Counted from the stretch's first letter, positions 9,603 through 18,902 are shown. The stretch is DNA of 64,000 nucleotides from Candidatus Babeliales bacterium (GCA_019749895.1 JAIEPG010000002.1:197750-261749), one strand, 5' to 3'. Notes: a model not told the origin generated them from the letters alone. A program made the numbers and translations.

Positions 9603-9629
9603 AAACCCGGAAACAGGAGAACTTTAATT

Positions 9630-9673
9630 ACTACGAAGTCTTGCTATACTAAGTAAGACTTCGTAGTTTTTTT
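9630..9673 (+). terminator. Rho-independent terminator of protease operon
   Basis: A perfect 13-bp inverted repeat (ACTACGAAGTCTT, 9630-9642, and its complement at 9655-9667) encloses a 12-nt loop and is followed by a run of seven T (9667-9673). It lies 27 bp after the second C11 gene and 14 bp before the udg start codon. Confidence 0.85.
9642..9650 (+). promoter_or_regulatory. Extended -10 promoter element inside terminator loop
   Basis: TGCTATACT (TG-n-TATACT) lies at the loop of the terminator, about 38 bp upstream of the uracil-DNA glycosylase ATG. No clear -35 is visible. If used, transcription of udg starts within the 3' half of the hairpin. Inference from consensus only. Confidence 0.4.
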
Positions 9674-9687
9674 AGTAGAAAGTTTCC

Positions 9688-10269
9688 ATGCAACCAATTA
9701 AAAACAAACAAGCTGTTCTTGACGCGCTTCATCAAAAATATACCAATTGCCAAGCATGCCCGCTGGCAACCATGGGCCGCACGCAAGTTGTTTTTGGCGT
9801 GGGCAACCCCAACGCACAATTAATGTTTGTCGGCGAAGCTCCTGGTTTTAACGAAGACCAAAAAGGCGAACCATTTATTGGTAGAGCCGGACAATTGCTC
9901 ACCAAGATTATTGAAGCAATGGGTCTTTCACGACAAACCGTTTATATTTCAAACGTTGTTAAGTGCCGACCACCAAACAACCGTACCCCAACTACACTCG
10001 AACGAGAAACTTGCAAAAATTTATTGTTGCTTGCACAAATTGCCATCATACGCCCAAAAATAATTTGTACACTTGGTTCACCGTCAACCAAAGCATTACT
10101 AGGCGATGACATTCAAATTTCTCTGGTGCGTGGTAAATTTTTTGAATATCAAGAGATTCCCGTCATGCCCACGTTCCATCCTGCTTACTTGCTGCGCAAT
10201 CCGGTAGAAAAACGAACGGTGTGGGAAGATATGAAAAAAATTATGGCAAAATTAAAAGAATACGGGTAA
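9688..10269 (+). CDS. udg: Uracil-DNA glycosylase, family 4 (Fe-S)
   Basis: Removes uracil from DNA as the first step of base-excision repair. The family 4 hallmarks are all visible: four Cys for the 4Fe-4S cluster (C21 and C24 in NCQACPLA, C93 in VVKCRPP, C109 in ERETCK), motif GEAPGFNEDQKGEPFIGRA (49-67) binding uracil, and the C-terminal HPAYLLRNP. Length 193 is normal for the family. It partners functionally with endonuclease IV (nfo) at 19737-20579. The upstream terminator and internal -10 suggest it is transcribed on its own. Confidence 0.93.
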   Translation: MQPIKNKQAVLDALHQKYTNCQACPLATMGRTQVVFGVGNPNAQLMFVGEAPGFNEDQKGEPFIGRAGQLLTKIIEAMGLSRQTVYISNVVKCRPPNNRTPTTLERETCKNLLLLAQIAIIRPKIICTLGSPSTKALLGDDIQISLVRGKFFEYQEIPVMPTFHPAYLLRNPVEKRTVWEDMKKIMAKLKEYG

Positions 10270-10276
10270 AGAAAAT

Positions 10277-10363
10277 TTGCTTCATGAAAAAGAATTCAGA
10301 CAAATAAAAGAAGAAATTTTGAAAAAATATGATGATCTACTCAAAAAACTAGCAAAACATTAA
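10277..10363 (+). other. Short coding-like frame, possible gene remnant
   Basis: From a TTG at 10277 an open frame of 28 codons runs to TAA at 10361-10363, encoding a strongly charged helical peptide that contains EKEFRQIKEEILKKYDDLLK. It has no ATG or SD, lies 7 bp after udg and overlaps the end of the convergent VanX-like gene by 4 bp. It could be the 3' relic of a small coiled-coil gene or chance AT-rich coding-like sequence. Confidence 0.25.
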
Positions 10364-10995
10364 TTCTTTGCTAACGCTGCAAACGAAACATCACTAATTT
10401 CGTAGTTTTGCCAGTCAACATCATCAAAGTGCCACCACTCAGTTGGCAAACCAACAAACCCATGTTTTGTCATAATGTCTTCAAGAAGCCTACAGTTAAA
10501 TGCTTCTTGCTCGCCCATAGTTTCATACGTACGATGCGCCTTTTCAGTAAAGTCATCAATCTGGGAAGGCATTGGCAACTCTTGACCATCAGACAAACGA
10601 ACAAGCGTTACGTCAACAGCAGAACCACGGTTGTGCTTAGAGCCCTTAGCAGGGTCTGCAACATAGCGGGGATCTGGAACCAGATTCCAAAAAATGTATT
10701 GAACCGCGTGAGGACGGTAGCCATCAGCTATTTTTAAACCCAAACCTTGTTGAGCTAGCTCTTCTTGAACGGCAATAAGTTTTAAGGCAGTTCCTTGGCG
10801 CACGTAACAAACATCGCTTGGACAATCATAAACGACAGAGCGCGTAAAATTATTGTCATGCGTGTACATCAAATCAACCTGAATTGTTGGGCACAGTTTT
10901 TTAACATTCACTAGATCTGTCGTGCTAACAACAGCACTTACGCACGAAAAAAAAGTGGCAATAACAAATAAAAATATACGTAGCGGTTTGTTCAT
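10360..10995 (-). CDS. Exported D-alanyl-D-alanine dipeptidase (VanX/DdpX family)
   Basis: Zinc dipeptidase of the M15D family, cleaving D-Ala-D-Ala. Signal peptide 1-24. Zinc ligands H121 and D128 are in SKHNRGSAVDVTL and H189 in the EWWHFDD motif, with E186 as catalytic base; R94 in DGYRP corresponds to the active-site Arg. Length 211 fits DdpX/VanX proteins. No vanA or vanH ligase is nearby, so antibiotic resistance is unlikely; an exported copy next to an NlpC/P60 hydrolase (same strand, 83 bp upstream) fits breakdown of peptidoglycan peptides, from self or from prey or host-associated bacteria. SD GAGAGAG precedes the ATG. Confidence 0.9.
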   Translation of the reverse strand: MNKPLRIFLFVIATFFSCVSAVVSTTDLVNVKKLCPTIQVDLMYTHDNNFTRSVVYDCPSDVCYVRQGTALKLIAVQEELAQQGLGLKIADGYRPHAVQYIFWNLVPDPRYVADPAKGSKHNRGSAVDVTLVRLSDGQELPMPSQIDDFTEKAHRTYETMGEQEAFNCRLLEDIMTKHGFVGLPTEWWHFDDVDWQNYEISDVSFAALAKN

Positions 10996-11078
10996 CAGAA
11001 AACTCTCTCAAAAAAATTCATAAAAGTTATCTTGCAACTGTGCGTAATGGTAACAAAATAATAATGCGAAAACAAAAA

Positions 11079-12164
11079 TTATTTATCATGTGGATTAAGC
11101 GAGCTATCACGCAACTTTTGGACAAGTTTTTTATTTCTTAAAAGTGACCCAAAAAAAATATACTCCTTACGTCGTTGACCACCCACGCATTGCTGGCCAT
11201 TGCGTAATCTATAAATTGGCTCGCCGGTGATATCTTGAACCAGACTAATGCGCGTTCTTAAACTTTCTTGAGGCGCCTCTGGCCCACCAAACCCAGACGC
11301 TTCCACAAACTTGCCATTCCCAAGATAAATACCAACATGCGAAATAGTAGAAACTTCTTGCATTGAAGGAGCAAAAAAGAGCAAGTCACCCGGCACTAGA
11401 TCTTTGCCGCACGCCACACGCTCACTTATTTCAAACTGACTAAGCGAATTGCGCGGGACTCGTAAACCAATGGCCTGAAAAACTAAATTGACCAAGCTTG
11501 AACAATCAATACTGGTAATTTGATTTTTGTTTGCTGAGGCGTAGGCACTACGCCCACCCCACACATAAGGACTACCAACAAATCGTTGTGCCAAGGCAGT
11601 CACCATGCTATTCAATTTTTTGGGCTGTTTGGCAAGCTTTTCAGCAAAACAAATGTCAGCCGTACGCATATACCCAATCTGGCCAGTAGGCAGAGTAACC
11701 TTGCACCACTCATCACTTATTTTACTTGCTACCAGCTTGGTACCAAAAGAAAGTTCTAAAAGCCGCTTCTTTTGATGAAAAACTGGCGCCCATGGCGCAC
11801 TAACAGCACAGTTGTAAGAAGGGAAAGCCTTTACAGCAACTGCTTGATGAGCCTGAATATATCCGGTAAAGCTATAAAATTGATTCTTAACCCACATCTT
11901 TTGCTCAAGCGCCACTACGCGCAACCAACCATCTTTGGCTTGCTCAGCTAAAATACACTCGCCCATCAACAATTGAGAAAGCTGGCCTTGCATATCATTA
12001 AAAAAAGCAGGCACACCAACATCAGCTCGAAGAGCCTGCATACCATTACGCAAATCAGCAACCGGCACACAAACGACCATTTTTTCAAGCTGACCGGCCT
12101 GCAAAAGGCCTGTAATTAAAAACCAGGCTACAAACCCCATCACAAAACGCATAAAAATATTCAT
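11079..12164 (-). CDS. Exported NlpC/P60 endopeptidase with SH3-like domains
   Basis: NlpC/P60 cysteine peptidases cut the gamma-D-Glu to meso-DAP (or L-Lys) bond in peptidoglycan peptides. Order: signal peptide (1-20), two bacterial SH3-like modules (about 25-165), then the catalytic domain from YVWGGRSAY. C221 in IDCSSLVNLVF and H276 in ISHVGIYLG are the catalytic pair; the usual third polar residue position reads Glu (KFVEASG). The architecture resembles YkfC-type dipeptidyl-peptidases. A TTG 18 nt upstream is in frame, but the stretch GGTGAGGGG between them is an ideal SD 6 nt before the ATG at 12164, so that ATG is the start. The downstream VanX-like gene would act on the same kind of peptides. 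Its 5' end faces the putative origin. Confidence 0.88.
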   Translation of the reverse strand: MNIFMRFVMGFVAWFLITGLLQAGQLEKMVVCVPVADLRNGMQALRADVGVPAFFNDMQGQLSQLLMGECILAEQAKDGWLRVVALEQKMWVKNQFYSFTGYIQAHQAVAVKAFPSYNCAVSAPWAPVFHQKKRLLELSFGTKLVASKISDEWCKVTLPTGQIGYMRTADICFAEKLAKQPKKLNSMVTALAQRFVGSPYVWGGRSAYASANKNQITSIDCSSLVNLVFQAIGLRVPRNSLSQFEISERVACGKDLVPGDLLFFAPSMQEVSTISHVGIYLGNGKFVEASGFGGPEAPQESLRTRISLVQDITGEPIYRLRNGQQCVGGQRRKEYIFFGSLLRNKKLVQKLRDSSLNPHDK

Positions 12165-12929
12165 ACAAAGCCCCTCACCCAACTTTTTAATACAATAACA
12201 ACCAAAAACCTACCCCCATTTTCTCTTAATAATTTTACAATAATTAACAAATATAAATAAATACAATTATTAAATTCGCAAACAAAACACGACAGTCATG
12301 CATTTTCATTGACAAATAGAGATGTTGATAACTTGTTGATAACTTGTTGATAACTTGTTGATAACTTGTTGATAACTTTTGAACTAACCACTAAAGTGTC
12401 GATCCAGAGGAGTAAATTTACATTGTTGATAATTTTTGACGATCTGGTCGAATTAATAAATAGCCCACACCACTTAAATGCAGTAATAATAGGTACTTAA
12501 AGGGGTCTCAACCTGAATAGGTCGATCTACAGGATTAATTCAGACGGGCAAAAAAAGTTATCAACAAGTTATCAACAAGTTATCAACATAATTTTAATTG
12601 GTATAATGACTCGATTTGTAAAGGCTTTTTTTGAAAAATAAGGGGACTTATCCACAAAAAACAGCTCCCTCATTATTACTATCTAATATATAATATTAAG
12701 ATATATATATAAAAAATTTACTTATGAGCAAAGCCCTTCCCTCCTTAACCCAAAAAGATAAAAATACGTTAAGTTTGAAAGCTACGTTCTTTGTTCTTCA
12801 CATTTGTGCCATTTTGCTCTAGACTGAGTTCTAAGTTGTCAGTAGGAAATGACTTTTCCTAAAAACCAGTTTACGTACTGAGCAGTTCAAATTGCTCTAT
12901 CTACCTTAACAATCGAGGGCATAGAAACC
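12165..12929. other. Gene-free region holding the candidate replication origin
   Basis: A 765-bp interval between divergent genes (NlpC/P60 and nusA). No credible coding frame is seen. It has AT-rich flanks (12183-12300), opposed 11-bp-phased arrays of a DnaA-box-like 9-mer (12323-12432 and 12558-12656), an extremely AT-rich block (12681-12720), and a 200-bp nusA leader with a small hairpin (AGGAAA/TTTCCT near 12850). Confidence 0.7.
12323..12716. other. Putative oriC: DnaA-box arrays plus AT-rich unwinding element
   Basis: TGTTGATAA occurs at 12323, 12334, 12345, 12356 and 12367 (exactly 11 bp apart) and again at 12424. The reverse orientation TTATCAACA occurs at 12558, 12569 and 12580 (also 11 bp apart), and a perfect DnaA box TTATCCACA lies at 12648-12656. 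TTATCAACA differs from the consensus box at one base. The block 12681-12716 is almost only A and T and would suit duplex unwinding. By eye, the + strand changes from C-rich on the left to G-rich on the right of this region, as expected at an origin. No dnaA gene lies in the window, so proof is lacking. Confidence 0.7.
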
Positions 12930-14024
12930 GTGAATCTTGCAGATGTTATAGAAAATCTCGTTGAAGAACGTGGTCTTGATCGGGAACAGATAGCCGCCAT
13001 TGTTTGCGACGGTATTCAAACGGCATATACAAAAAAATACCCTTACGTTGATGTTTTGGTTACGTACAATAAAAAAACTGGCCAGGTAGAGATTTTGGCT
13101 GAAAAAGAAGTGGTTAATACCGTAGAAGACCCAGACACGGAAATTACGCTTCGTAGAGCTAAGATGGTTGATGCAAAGGCTGAACTTGGTTCACTTGTTC
13201 ACGTTCCATTCGAACAGGAAATCGGGCGCGTTGAAATTATTACCGCCAAACAGATTATTTCTGCAAAAATTCGGGAACTTGAGCATATGGCTGTCTACAA
13301 CGAGTTTAAGGACCGCAAAGGCGCAATTATCATTGGTGCTGTGCATAAACGTGAACGCGCAGGTATGGTGGTAAAAATTGGCGAAGTGTTAGCGCTCTTG
13401 CCTAACGAAAACATCCCTGCTGGCGAAACAATTAAGGTTGGGCATCAAGTGCGCGTCTTGGTTCAAGATGTGCTTGTTGCAGCACGCGGTGATTATCAGA
13501 TTATTTTAGACCGCGCGTCAGCCGACTTTGTTAAAGGGCTCATTGAGCTGGAAATTCCTGAAGTTTATGAGGGAATTGTTGAAATTAAAAAGATTGTTCG
13601 AACTGCTGGTTATAAGACCAAGGCAATTGTAGCTTCAACCAATAAAGACATTGATCCTGTAGGGACGTGTGTGGGTGTTGGCGGAGCGCGTATAAAGCCT
13701 ATTTTGCGGGAACTTGGGCAAGAAAAGGTTGATTTAATTGAAGCAACCGATGAGCTTGATGACTTAGTAAAAGATAGCCTTAAGCCTGCAGATATCGATA
13801 AAGTAGAAGTTAACGAGCAATCAAATGTTGCTATGGTTTGGTTGGCGCAAGATCAGCGGTCGTTGGCTATTGGTAAACTTGGGCAAAATATAACACTTGC
13901 ATCTAAGTTAACCGGGTTGGAAATTCATTTGCAAGACATTCAGCCTCAACAACCGCGCCAAGGAGAAGGTTATATTGATCAACCCTTTGAGAAAGAAGAT
14001 GATAACGAAGACTCCGAGAGCTAA
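12930..14024 (+). CDS. nusA: Transcription termination/antitermination factor NusA
   Basis: NusA binds RNA polymerase and modulates pausing, termination and antitermination. The 364-residue protein has the N-terminal polymerase-binding domain (1-130, starting NLADVIENLVEERGLDREQI), an S1 domain (about 130-200, KRERAGMVVKIGEVLALLP) and two KH domains (about 200-345, with GVGGARIKPILRELGQEKVDLI and SLAIGKLGQNITLASKLTG). The C-terminal acidic repeats found in some relatives are missing; a short acidic tail ends the protein. The start is GTG, with SD GAGGG 9 nt upstream. infB follows 71 bp later, the classic nusA-infB order, although rimP is not found upstream; the origin-like region takes its place. 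Confidence 0.96.
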   Translation: MNLADVIENLVEERGLDREQIAAIVCDGIQTAYTKKYPYVDVLVTYNKKTGQVEILAEKEVVNTVEDPDTEITLRRAKMVDAKAELGSLVHVPFEQEIGRVEIITAKQIISAKIRELEHMAVYNEFKDRKGAIIIGAVHKRERAGMVVKIGEVLALLPNENIPAGETIKVGHQVRVLVQDVLVAARGDYQIILDRASADFVKGLIELEIPEVYEGIVEIKKIVRTAGYKTKAIVASTNKDIDPVGTCVGVGGARIKPILRELGQEKVDLIEATDELDDLVKDSLKPADIDKVEVNEQSNVAMVWLAQDQRSLAIGKLGQNITLASKLTGLEIHLQDIQPQQPRQGEGYIDQPFEKEDDNEDSES

Positions 14025-14095
14025 ACTTTTTTCTGAGCCTAGAGTCTTTTTGTTACTGAGAATTTAACGTTAAAAAAAGATAGGTGAGCAGCGAC

Positions 14096-16552
14096 ATGCG
14101 TGTATATGAGCTTGCAAAAGAACTCGATATTTCAAGCAAGGAACTTGTAGTCTTTTTGAAAAATGAGGGGTCTCCTGTCTCAAACCACATGTCTGTGTTG
14201 ACGGAAAAGGACGTTGAGCTCGTTAAAAAGACTCTTGGGAAAAAAACTGCTAAGTCCGCTACAGTAAAAGCGGCAACTGAAAAGAAGTCTGTTGAAAAAA
14301 AATCGACTTCTGTTAAAAAATCTGCTTCTTTAAAAAAAACAGTAGTGACAAAAAAAGAGTCTGCTAAAGAAGTAAAATCGGCTACTGAAGTAGAGTCGGT
14401 AAAAAAAACGATACAAAAAGATGAAGCTGTCCATACAAAAAAACAACCAGACGAAACGGTACAAAAAAAAGACGTGGAAATAGCTACGAGAAAAGTTGCT
14501 TCTGATCAACCAAAGCAAGAATCAACCTCTTCAAATCAAACAAAGGGTCCCAAAATCGCTGCACCAATTAACCAACACACTCCTGTTCGTGTTCCTACTC
14601 GAGAACCAGTTCGAGAAGAAGAGGACTTAAGATTTTTAGACACATCGACCAAGCAACCTACCAGTAGTATTGGGTTTGATCGTAACAAAGGACCTCGTGG
14701 CGGAAATACGCGCTCTACCGGTTCACAGTCAAGCAGACGTGGTGGCCATCGTCGTCGTGCAGCTCGCGCTGCTCACATTGCCGCCGTTGAACAACAACGC
14801 AAGCCAGTAACTGATTTTACCTTGTCAAAAAGTATGCCACTCTTTGAAGTTGCTCAATTAATGGGCAAATCTGATGGCGAGCTCATTTTGGCTTTATTAA
14901 AACGCGGGATGGTTTGCAACCGTAACAACGTTCTTTCAACTGAAGTTATTGAATCGCTGGCAACACAATTTGGCATTCAAACAACTGTTGTTGCACCAGC
15001 TCCCGATAAAAATGTTGAAAGCATTCAAGCAAAAATTAAACAAACAGAAGATGGCGTTTCGCGCTGGCCAGTAGTTGTGGTTATGGGTCACGTTGACCAT
15101 GGCAAGACAACGTTACTGGACTTTATTCGTAAAATGAACGTTGCGGCTCGTGAAAAAGGTGGCATTACGCAGCATATTAGCGCCTATGAAGTGAGCAGCA
15201 AGCACGGCAAGATCGTCTTTTTGGATACTCCTGGTCACGAAGCATTTTCTCATTTACGCCAAAAAGGTGCTCGTATTACCGATATCGCGGTATTGGTAGT
15301 AGCGGCAGATGACGGCGTTAAGCCACAAACTGTTGAAGCAATTAAGCACGCTCGCCAAGCCGGTGTTACTATTATTGTTGCTATTAACAAGATGGACAAA
15401 GTTTCTCCAACTGCGGTGGAAACTGTCAAACGTCAGTTGGCGCAACATGAATTGTTGGTAGAAGACTGGGGCGGTAATATTATTTGTGTGCCAATTTCTG
15501 GTAAAACAGGGCAAGGGGTTGCCGAACTTCTTGAAATGATTGTTTTGCAATCGCAAATGATGGAACTCAAAGCATTCCCTGACAGACCTGCTCAAGCATT
15601 TGTTTTAGAATCGCGCTTAGAAAAGGGCTTTGGACCCGTTGCTTCAGTTATTTGTACTGAAGGCACGCTCAAGCAAGGTGACTTCTTTGTTTGTGGCGAC
15701 AGCACCGGCAAGATTCGTTTGTTGGTAGATTCTAACGGTCAAAAAATTAAAGAAGCAGGTCCTTCGGTTCCTGTACAAGTTGTTGGTTTTAATGAATTTG
15801 CATCATCGGGCGAATGGTTAAAAGTTGTTTCTGCGCAAGATTATGCACGAGCACGCGCTGGTAAAACAATTCAAGCAACCATGTCCGCTACAGCACAAGC
15901 TATGCAACAAGAACTTTCGCTTTCTTCGCGCGAAACCTCTCAGCGCACTATGAATTTGTTGATCAAAGTTGATACAATAGGTTCACGTGAAGCGCTCATG
16001 GGCTTGATGAAAAAACTTACCGAGCTTTCAAAAGAAGTACAATGTCCGCTTAATATTGTGCATGTTGGCATTGGTGATATTTCTGAAAGTGACGTTGATT
16101 TGGCAGCCAATACCCATTCAAGAATTATTGGTTTTCATATAAAATCTGAAAAAAATTCGCAAATGGCAGCTAAAGAACAAAATGTTGATATCAAACTCTT
16201 TGATGTTATTTATCATTTGGTTGAGTATCTTCAAGAACAACTTGAGAAAAAACGCATTATTGAAGCCGTTTGGAAGCAAGTTGGTGAAGCGGTTGTTCGA
16301 AAAGTTTTTGTTACCAAGACAGGCACCATTGCTGGTTGTTACTTGAAAGAAGGTTTGTGTTCTCGAGATAACAAGTTCCAATGTGTTCGCGGTGGCAAAG
16401 TTGTTGCTGAAGGTAAAATTAACAGCTTGCAACGTGATCGCAAAGTGGTTAAAGAAGTGCATGCTGGGTATGAATTTGCCTTTATTGCTGACTCATTTAA
16501 CGACTGGCAAGAAGATGACGTGGTCTTGTACTCGGCCAAAGTTAAAGGCTAA
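14096..16552 (+). CDS. infB: Translation initiation factor IF-2
   Basis: GTPase that delivers initiator tRNA to the ribosome. The N-terminus [18 protein letters not shown] is the usual IF-2N subdomain, then a Lys/Thr-rich low-complexity linker (about 55-180), a second IF2_N domain (about 245-300), and the G domain: G1 [13 protein letters not shown]2 [13 protein letters not shown]3 DTPGHEAF, G4 NKMDK, G5 SGKTGQG. Domains II-IV complete the protein. A GTG at 14084 is in frame, but it lies inside AGGTGAG, which is a good SD for the ATG at 14096; that ATG also starts the conserved sequence. It is followed 14 bp later by lpxK. Confidence 0.97.
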   Translation: MRVYELAKELDISSKELVVFLKNEGSPVSNHMSVLTEKDVELVKKTLGKKTAKSATVKAATEKKSVEKKSTSVKKSASLKKTVVTKKESAKEVKSATEVESVKKTIQKDEAVHTKKQPDETVQKKDVEIATRKVASDQPKQESTSSNQTKGPKIAAPINQHTPVRVPTREPVREEEDLRFLDTSTKQPTSSIGFDRNKGPRGGNTRSTGSQSSRRGGHRRRAARAAHIAAVEQQRKPVTDFTLSKSMPLFEVAQLMGKSDGELILALLKRGMVCNRNNVLSTEVIESLATQFGIQTTVVAPAPDKNVESIQAKIKQTEDGVSRWPVVVVMGHVDHGKTTLLDFIRKMNVAAREKGGITQHISAYEVSSKHGKIVFLDTPGHEAFSHLRQKGARITDIAVLVVAADDGVKPQTVEAIKHARQAGVTIIVAINKMDKVSPTAVETVKRQLAQHELLVEDWGGNIICVPISGKTGQGVAELLEMIVLQSQMMELKAFPDRPAQAFVLESRLEKGFGPVASVICTEGTLKQGDFFVCGDSTGKIRLLVDSNGQKIKEAGPSVPVQVVGFNEFASSGEWLKVVSAQDYARARAGKTIQATMSATAQAMQQELSLSSRETSQRTMNLLIKVDTIGSREALMGLMKKLTELSKEVQCPLNIVHVGIGDISESDVDLAANTHSRIIGFHIKSEKNSQMAAKEQNVDIKLFDVIYHLVEYLQEQLEKKRIIEAVWKQVGEAVVRKVFVTKTGTIAGCYLKEGLCSRDNKFQCVRGGKVVAEGKINSLQRDRKVVKEVHAGYEFAFIADSFNDWQEDDVVLYSAKVKG

Positions 16553-16566
16553 ACCAACAGCTTTGA

Positions 16567-17706
16567 ATGTGTGTTTTTATGCGCAATGTGCTTGAACGTA
16601 TTTGGCAAAAAACAGCTGCGCGCAACACGTTAACGCCTTTTGAAAAACTTATATTTTGTTTATTATGCCTGCTCGAACCATTGTATCGGGCAGGCTTTTT
16701 TATTGCAGCCTGTTATCGCAAAAAAACGGGGAACAAGCCTGTTCCATTCAAAGTTATTTCTGTTGGCAATCTGTCGGTTGGTGGTACGGGCAAATCAGTA
16801 GTCGTTTCTTTTTTGGGAAATCTTTTAGCGCCACACGCGCCAGCAATTGTGCTACGCGGGTACGGGGGTAGTATTGCAAAGCAGGGTACTAATTTAATGG
16901 TCAGTGACAGCAAAAACTTGTTGTGCGGCGCAGAGATGAGTGGCGATGAAGCGTTTATGCTTGCGCAATCTTTTACTGGTCCGGTGGTGGTAGGGCCAGA
17001 CCGCTTGCGCTCGTGCCAGCTGCTTGAAGCGTGGGCAAAAAAAACGGGCAACACCGTAAAAACAGTAATTCTTGATGATGCCTACCAAAATTACAAAATT
17101 TTAAAAAACATTGAAATTTTGCTGTTAGATGCGCGCAAACCTTTTGATAATGCACACACATTGCCTGCCGGAAAATTGCGCGAAAAAGACTATCGTCGTG
17201 CGCATTTTTTTTTCTTAACGCATGCAAGCCAGGTTTCAACATCATTTTTACAATCCATCAAGACCGATATGCTGATTGGCGTTGACCAAAAATGTATCTT
17301 TGCCGGAAAGCATGCCTATGCTGGCGCTTTTTTGGATAACGCTGGATCTGATCAAACAAAAATTTTATTTGGGCGAGCGTGCTTGCTTGTTGCCGGCATC
17401 GGTTCAATTAGTGGTTTTGAACAGACAGTTTCTGACGCTGGCCTAGTGCGTGCTGATACACTTGAGTTTCCCGATCATCATGCCTATTCTGAGCATGATC
17501 TTGAAACGATTGAAAAGCGTGCGCATGATATACAATGTTTTGTGGTAGCAACAACGGCAAAAGATTGGGTTAAGCTCCAGCCACTGGTACAAGAAAAAAA
17601 ATATCGCGTGCGTTGGTATGTGGTACGCGTAACTTTTGCTTTTTTACAAACGCATGACGAGCAACGTTTTTCTCATGCGCTTGCAAAACTTTTAGATCAT
17701 TCATAA
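16567..17706 (+). CDS. lpxK: Tetraacyldisaccharide 4'-kinase
   Basis: LpxK phosphorylates the 4' position of the lipid A disaccharide precursor at the inner membrane, a late step of lipid A synthesis, so its presence indicates LPS. An N-terminal hydrophobic segment (about 22-45) anchors the protein. The P-loop is VGNLSVGGTGKSVVV (about 60-74); VILDDAYQNYKI replaces the common DDGFQHRRL motif but keeps the Asp pair and Gln; LPAGKLRE and the DHHAYSEHDL catalytic-His segment (H in PDHHAYS) are typical. It follows infB closely with no visible SD; a second in-frame ATG lies 12 nt downstream at 16579, so the exact start is uncertain. Confidence 0.92.
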   Translation: MCVFMRNVLERIWQKTAARNTLTPFEKLIFCLLCLLEPLYRAGFFIAACYRKKTGNKPVPFKVISVGNLSVGGTGKSVVVSFLGNLLAPHAPAIVLRGYGGSIAKQGTNLMVSDSKNLLCGAEMSGDEAFMLAQSFTGPVVVGPDRLRSCQLLEAWAKKTGNTVKTVILDDAYQNYKILKNIEILLLDARKPFDNAHTLPAGKLREKDYRRAHFFFLTHASQVSTSFLQSIKTDMLIGVDQKCIFAGKHAYAGAFLDNAGSDQTKILFGRACLLVAGIGSISGFEQTVSDAGLVRADTLEFPDHHAYSEHDLETIEKRAHDIQCFVVATTAKDWVKLQPLVQEKKYRVRWYVVRVTFAFLQTHDEQRFSHALAKLLDHS

Positions 17707-17720
17707 AAAATTATTCTATC

Positions 17721-17750
17721 TTGTTTGAATTTTTGCCATAAAGATATTAT
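17721..17750 (+). promoter_or_regulatory. Putative promoter of wecA-like gene
   Basis: TTGTTT (17721-17726), an 18-bp spacer and TATTAT (17745-17750) lie about 50 bp upstream of the wecA-like ATG. A second -10-like TATAAA follows near 17774. Consensus match only. Confidence 0.4.
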
Positions 17751-17800
17751 CCTTTTTCAAAAGAGCGTAGTGGTATAAAACGTAAAAGGAGAGATGGTTT

Positions 17801-18898
17801 ATGTCGCTAATTATTCGGCATGTTTTTTCATTTCTTTTTTCTTTTCTTACTGCTTTCTATCTGTTGCCGCTTATTGCAAGCGCTGCTCGTCGGCTGCGGT
17901 TTTTAGATGAACCGAACGGCACTATCAAGGTGCATCAAGCGCCTGTTCCTTACCTTGGCGGCTTGGCTGTTTATATCCCGTTTGTTGCAACGCTGGGCTT
18001 GGTGTATCCCTTTGAAAACATTATTTTATGGCTGTTGTTAGGCATTAGTTTATTGTTATTTATTGGTTTGATCGACGATCTTAAAGTCTTAAAACCAGGG
18101 CAGAAATTTTTTGGTCAAACGGTTGCTGTTTTATGTTTTTTGAAGGGCGGCCTCTCGCTGAAAACCGTCTTTTTTTCATCGGCGTTAAACATTTTTCTTT
18201 CTGGTTTTTGGATGCTTTCAGTCATTAACGCCTTCAATTTGGTTGATGTGATGGACGGGCTTTCGTCGCTGATTGCCATTGTCGCTGCTGCGTCGTTTTT
18301 TGTGGTCGCGCTCTTTTTTAAACAGTATGCCTACAGCATGTTATTACTTGCCTTTTTGGGGCCATTATTAGCATTTTTTTTGCACAACAAACCGCCGGCA
18401 AAAATTTATTTGGGCGACGCAGGCGCTATGTTTATTGGTGGGTTTTTAGCCGCAATGCCGTTGCTTTTTCCCTGGAGTTACCAGTTTTTAGATGCCTATT
18501 ATGTGCCCGCAATTATTTTAGGAATTCCGTTGCTGGAAGTATCTTTTTTGGTGGTTATTCGTACGTGGTTGGGTATCCCATTTTTTCGCGGCAGCCCGCA
18601 CCACTTTTGTATTTATTTGCGCAATAAAGGTTGGAGTAAAGAGATGATATTGGCATTTACCGGCATTATGGGCAGCATACTTTCGGTTTGTGCTCTGCTC
18701 TTTTTGAGTAAATTAATAACACTGCCCTGGCTTGTTTTAGCCGGTGTTGTTTTTTTAAGCGCCTGGGCATTTATCATTTTTTCTTCTGTCTTGCGCATAC
18801 AGCCAGCAGAAGTACATGATGAGCGCATTGTTGGTGCCAAGCGAGCGGTTATGAACGAGCCGGTGGCAGCTAAACAGCATAAGCAGGCGCGGCATTGA
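17801..18898 (+). CDS. WecA/TagO-type polyprenyl-phosphate sugar-1-P transferase
   Basis: Transfers a sugar-1-phosphate (usually GlcNAc-1-P) from UDP-sugar to undecaprenyl phosphate, the first step of O-antigen, enterobacterial common antigen or similar polymers. About ten membrane helices are apparent. The family motifs are present: FIGLIDDLKVLKPGQKF (Asp-Asp, Mg site), NAFNLVDVMDGLSS, KIYLGDAGAMFIGG and, in the cytoplasmic loop, RGSPHHFCIYL in place of the HIHH box. MraY proteins are close relatives, but the short C-terminal loop and motif spellings favour the WecA/TagO group. SD AAGGAGAG lies before the ATG. Together with lpxK upstream it points to LPS or a surface polymer. Confidence 0.85.
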   Translation: MSLIIRHVFSFLFSFLTAFYLLPLIASAARRLRFLDEPNGTIKVHQAPVPYLGGLAVYIPFVATLGLVYPFENIILWLLLGISLLLFIGLIDDLKVLKPGQKFFGQTVAVLCFLKGGLSLKTVFFSSALNIFLSGFWMLSVINAFNLVDVMDGLSSLIAIVAAASFFVVALFFKQYAYSMLLLAFLGPLLAFFLHNKPPAKIYLGDAGAMFIGGFLAAMPLLFPWSYQFLDAYYVPAIILGIPLLEVSFLVVIRTWLGIPFFRGSPHHFCIYLRNKGWSKEMILAFTGIMGSILSVCALLFLSKLITLPWLVLAGVVFLSAWAFIIFSSVLRIQPAEVHDERIVGAKRAVMNEPVAAKQHKQARH

Positions 18899-18902
18899 GT
18901 TA

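Noticed and set aside
10360-10995. Vancomycin resistance gene
   Set aside because: The VanX-like protein has a signal peptide and lacks vanH, vanA and regulators nearby, so a resistance role is not supported.
12323-12375. CRISPR-like or iteron repeat array
   Set aside because: The repeats are an 11-bp unit with no variable spacers, and the unit matches a DnaA box variant, so CRISPR is ruled out. Plasmid-type iterons remain possible only if a rep gene were nearby; none is seen.
14330-14518. Phe/Tyr-rich frame on the minus strand
   Set aside because: It is the shadow of the Lys-rich linker of IF-2; no start signals or family pattern.
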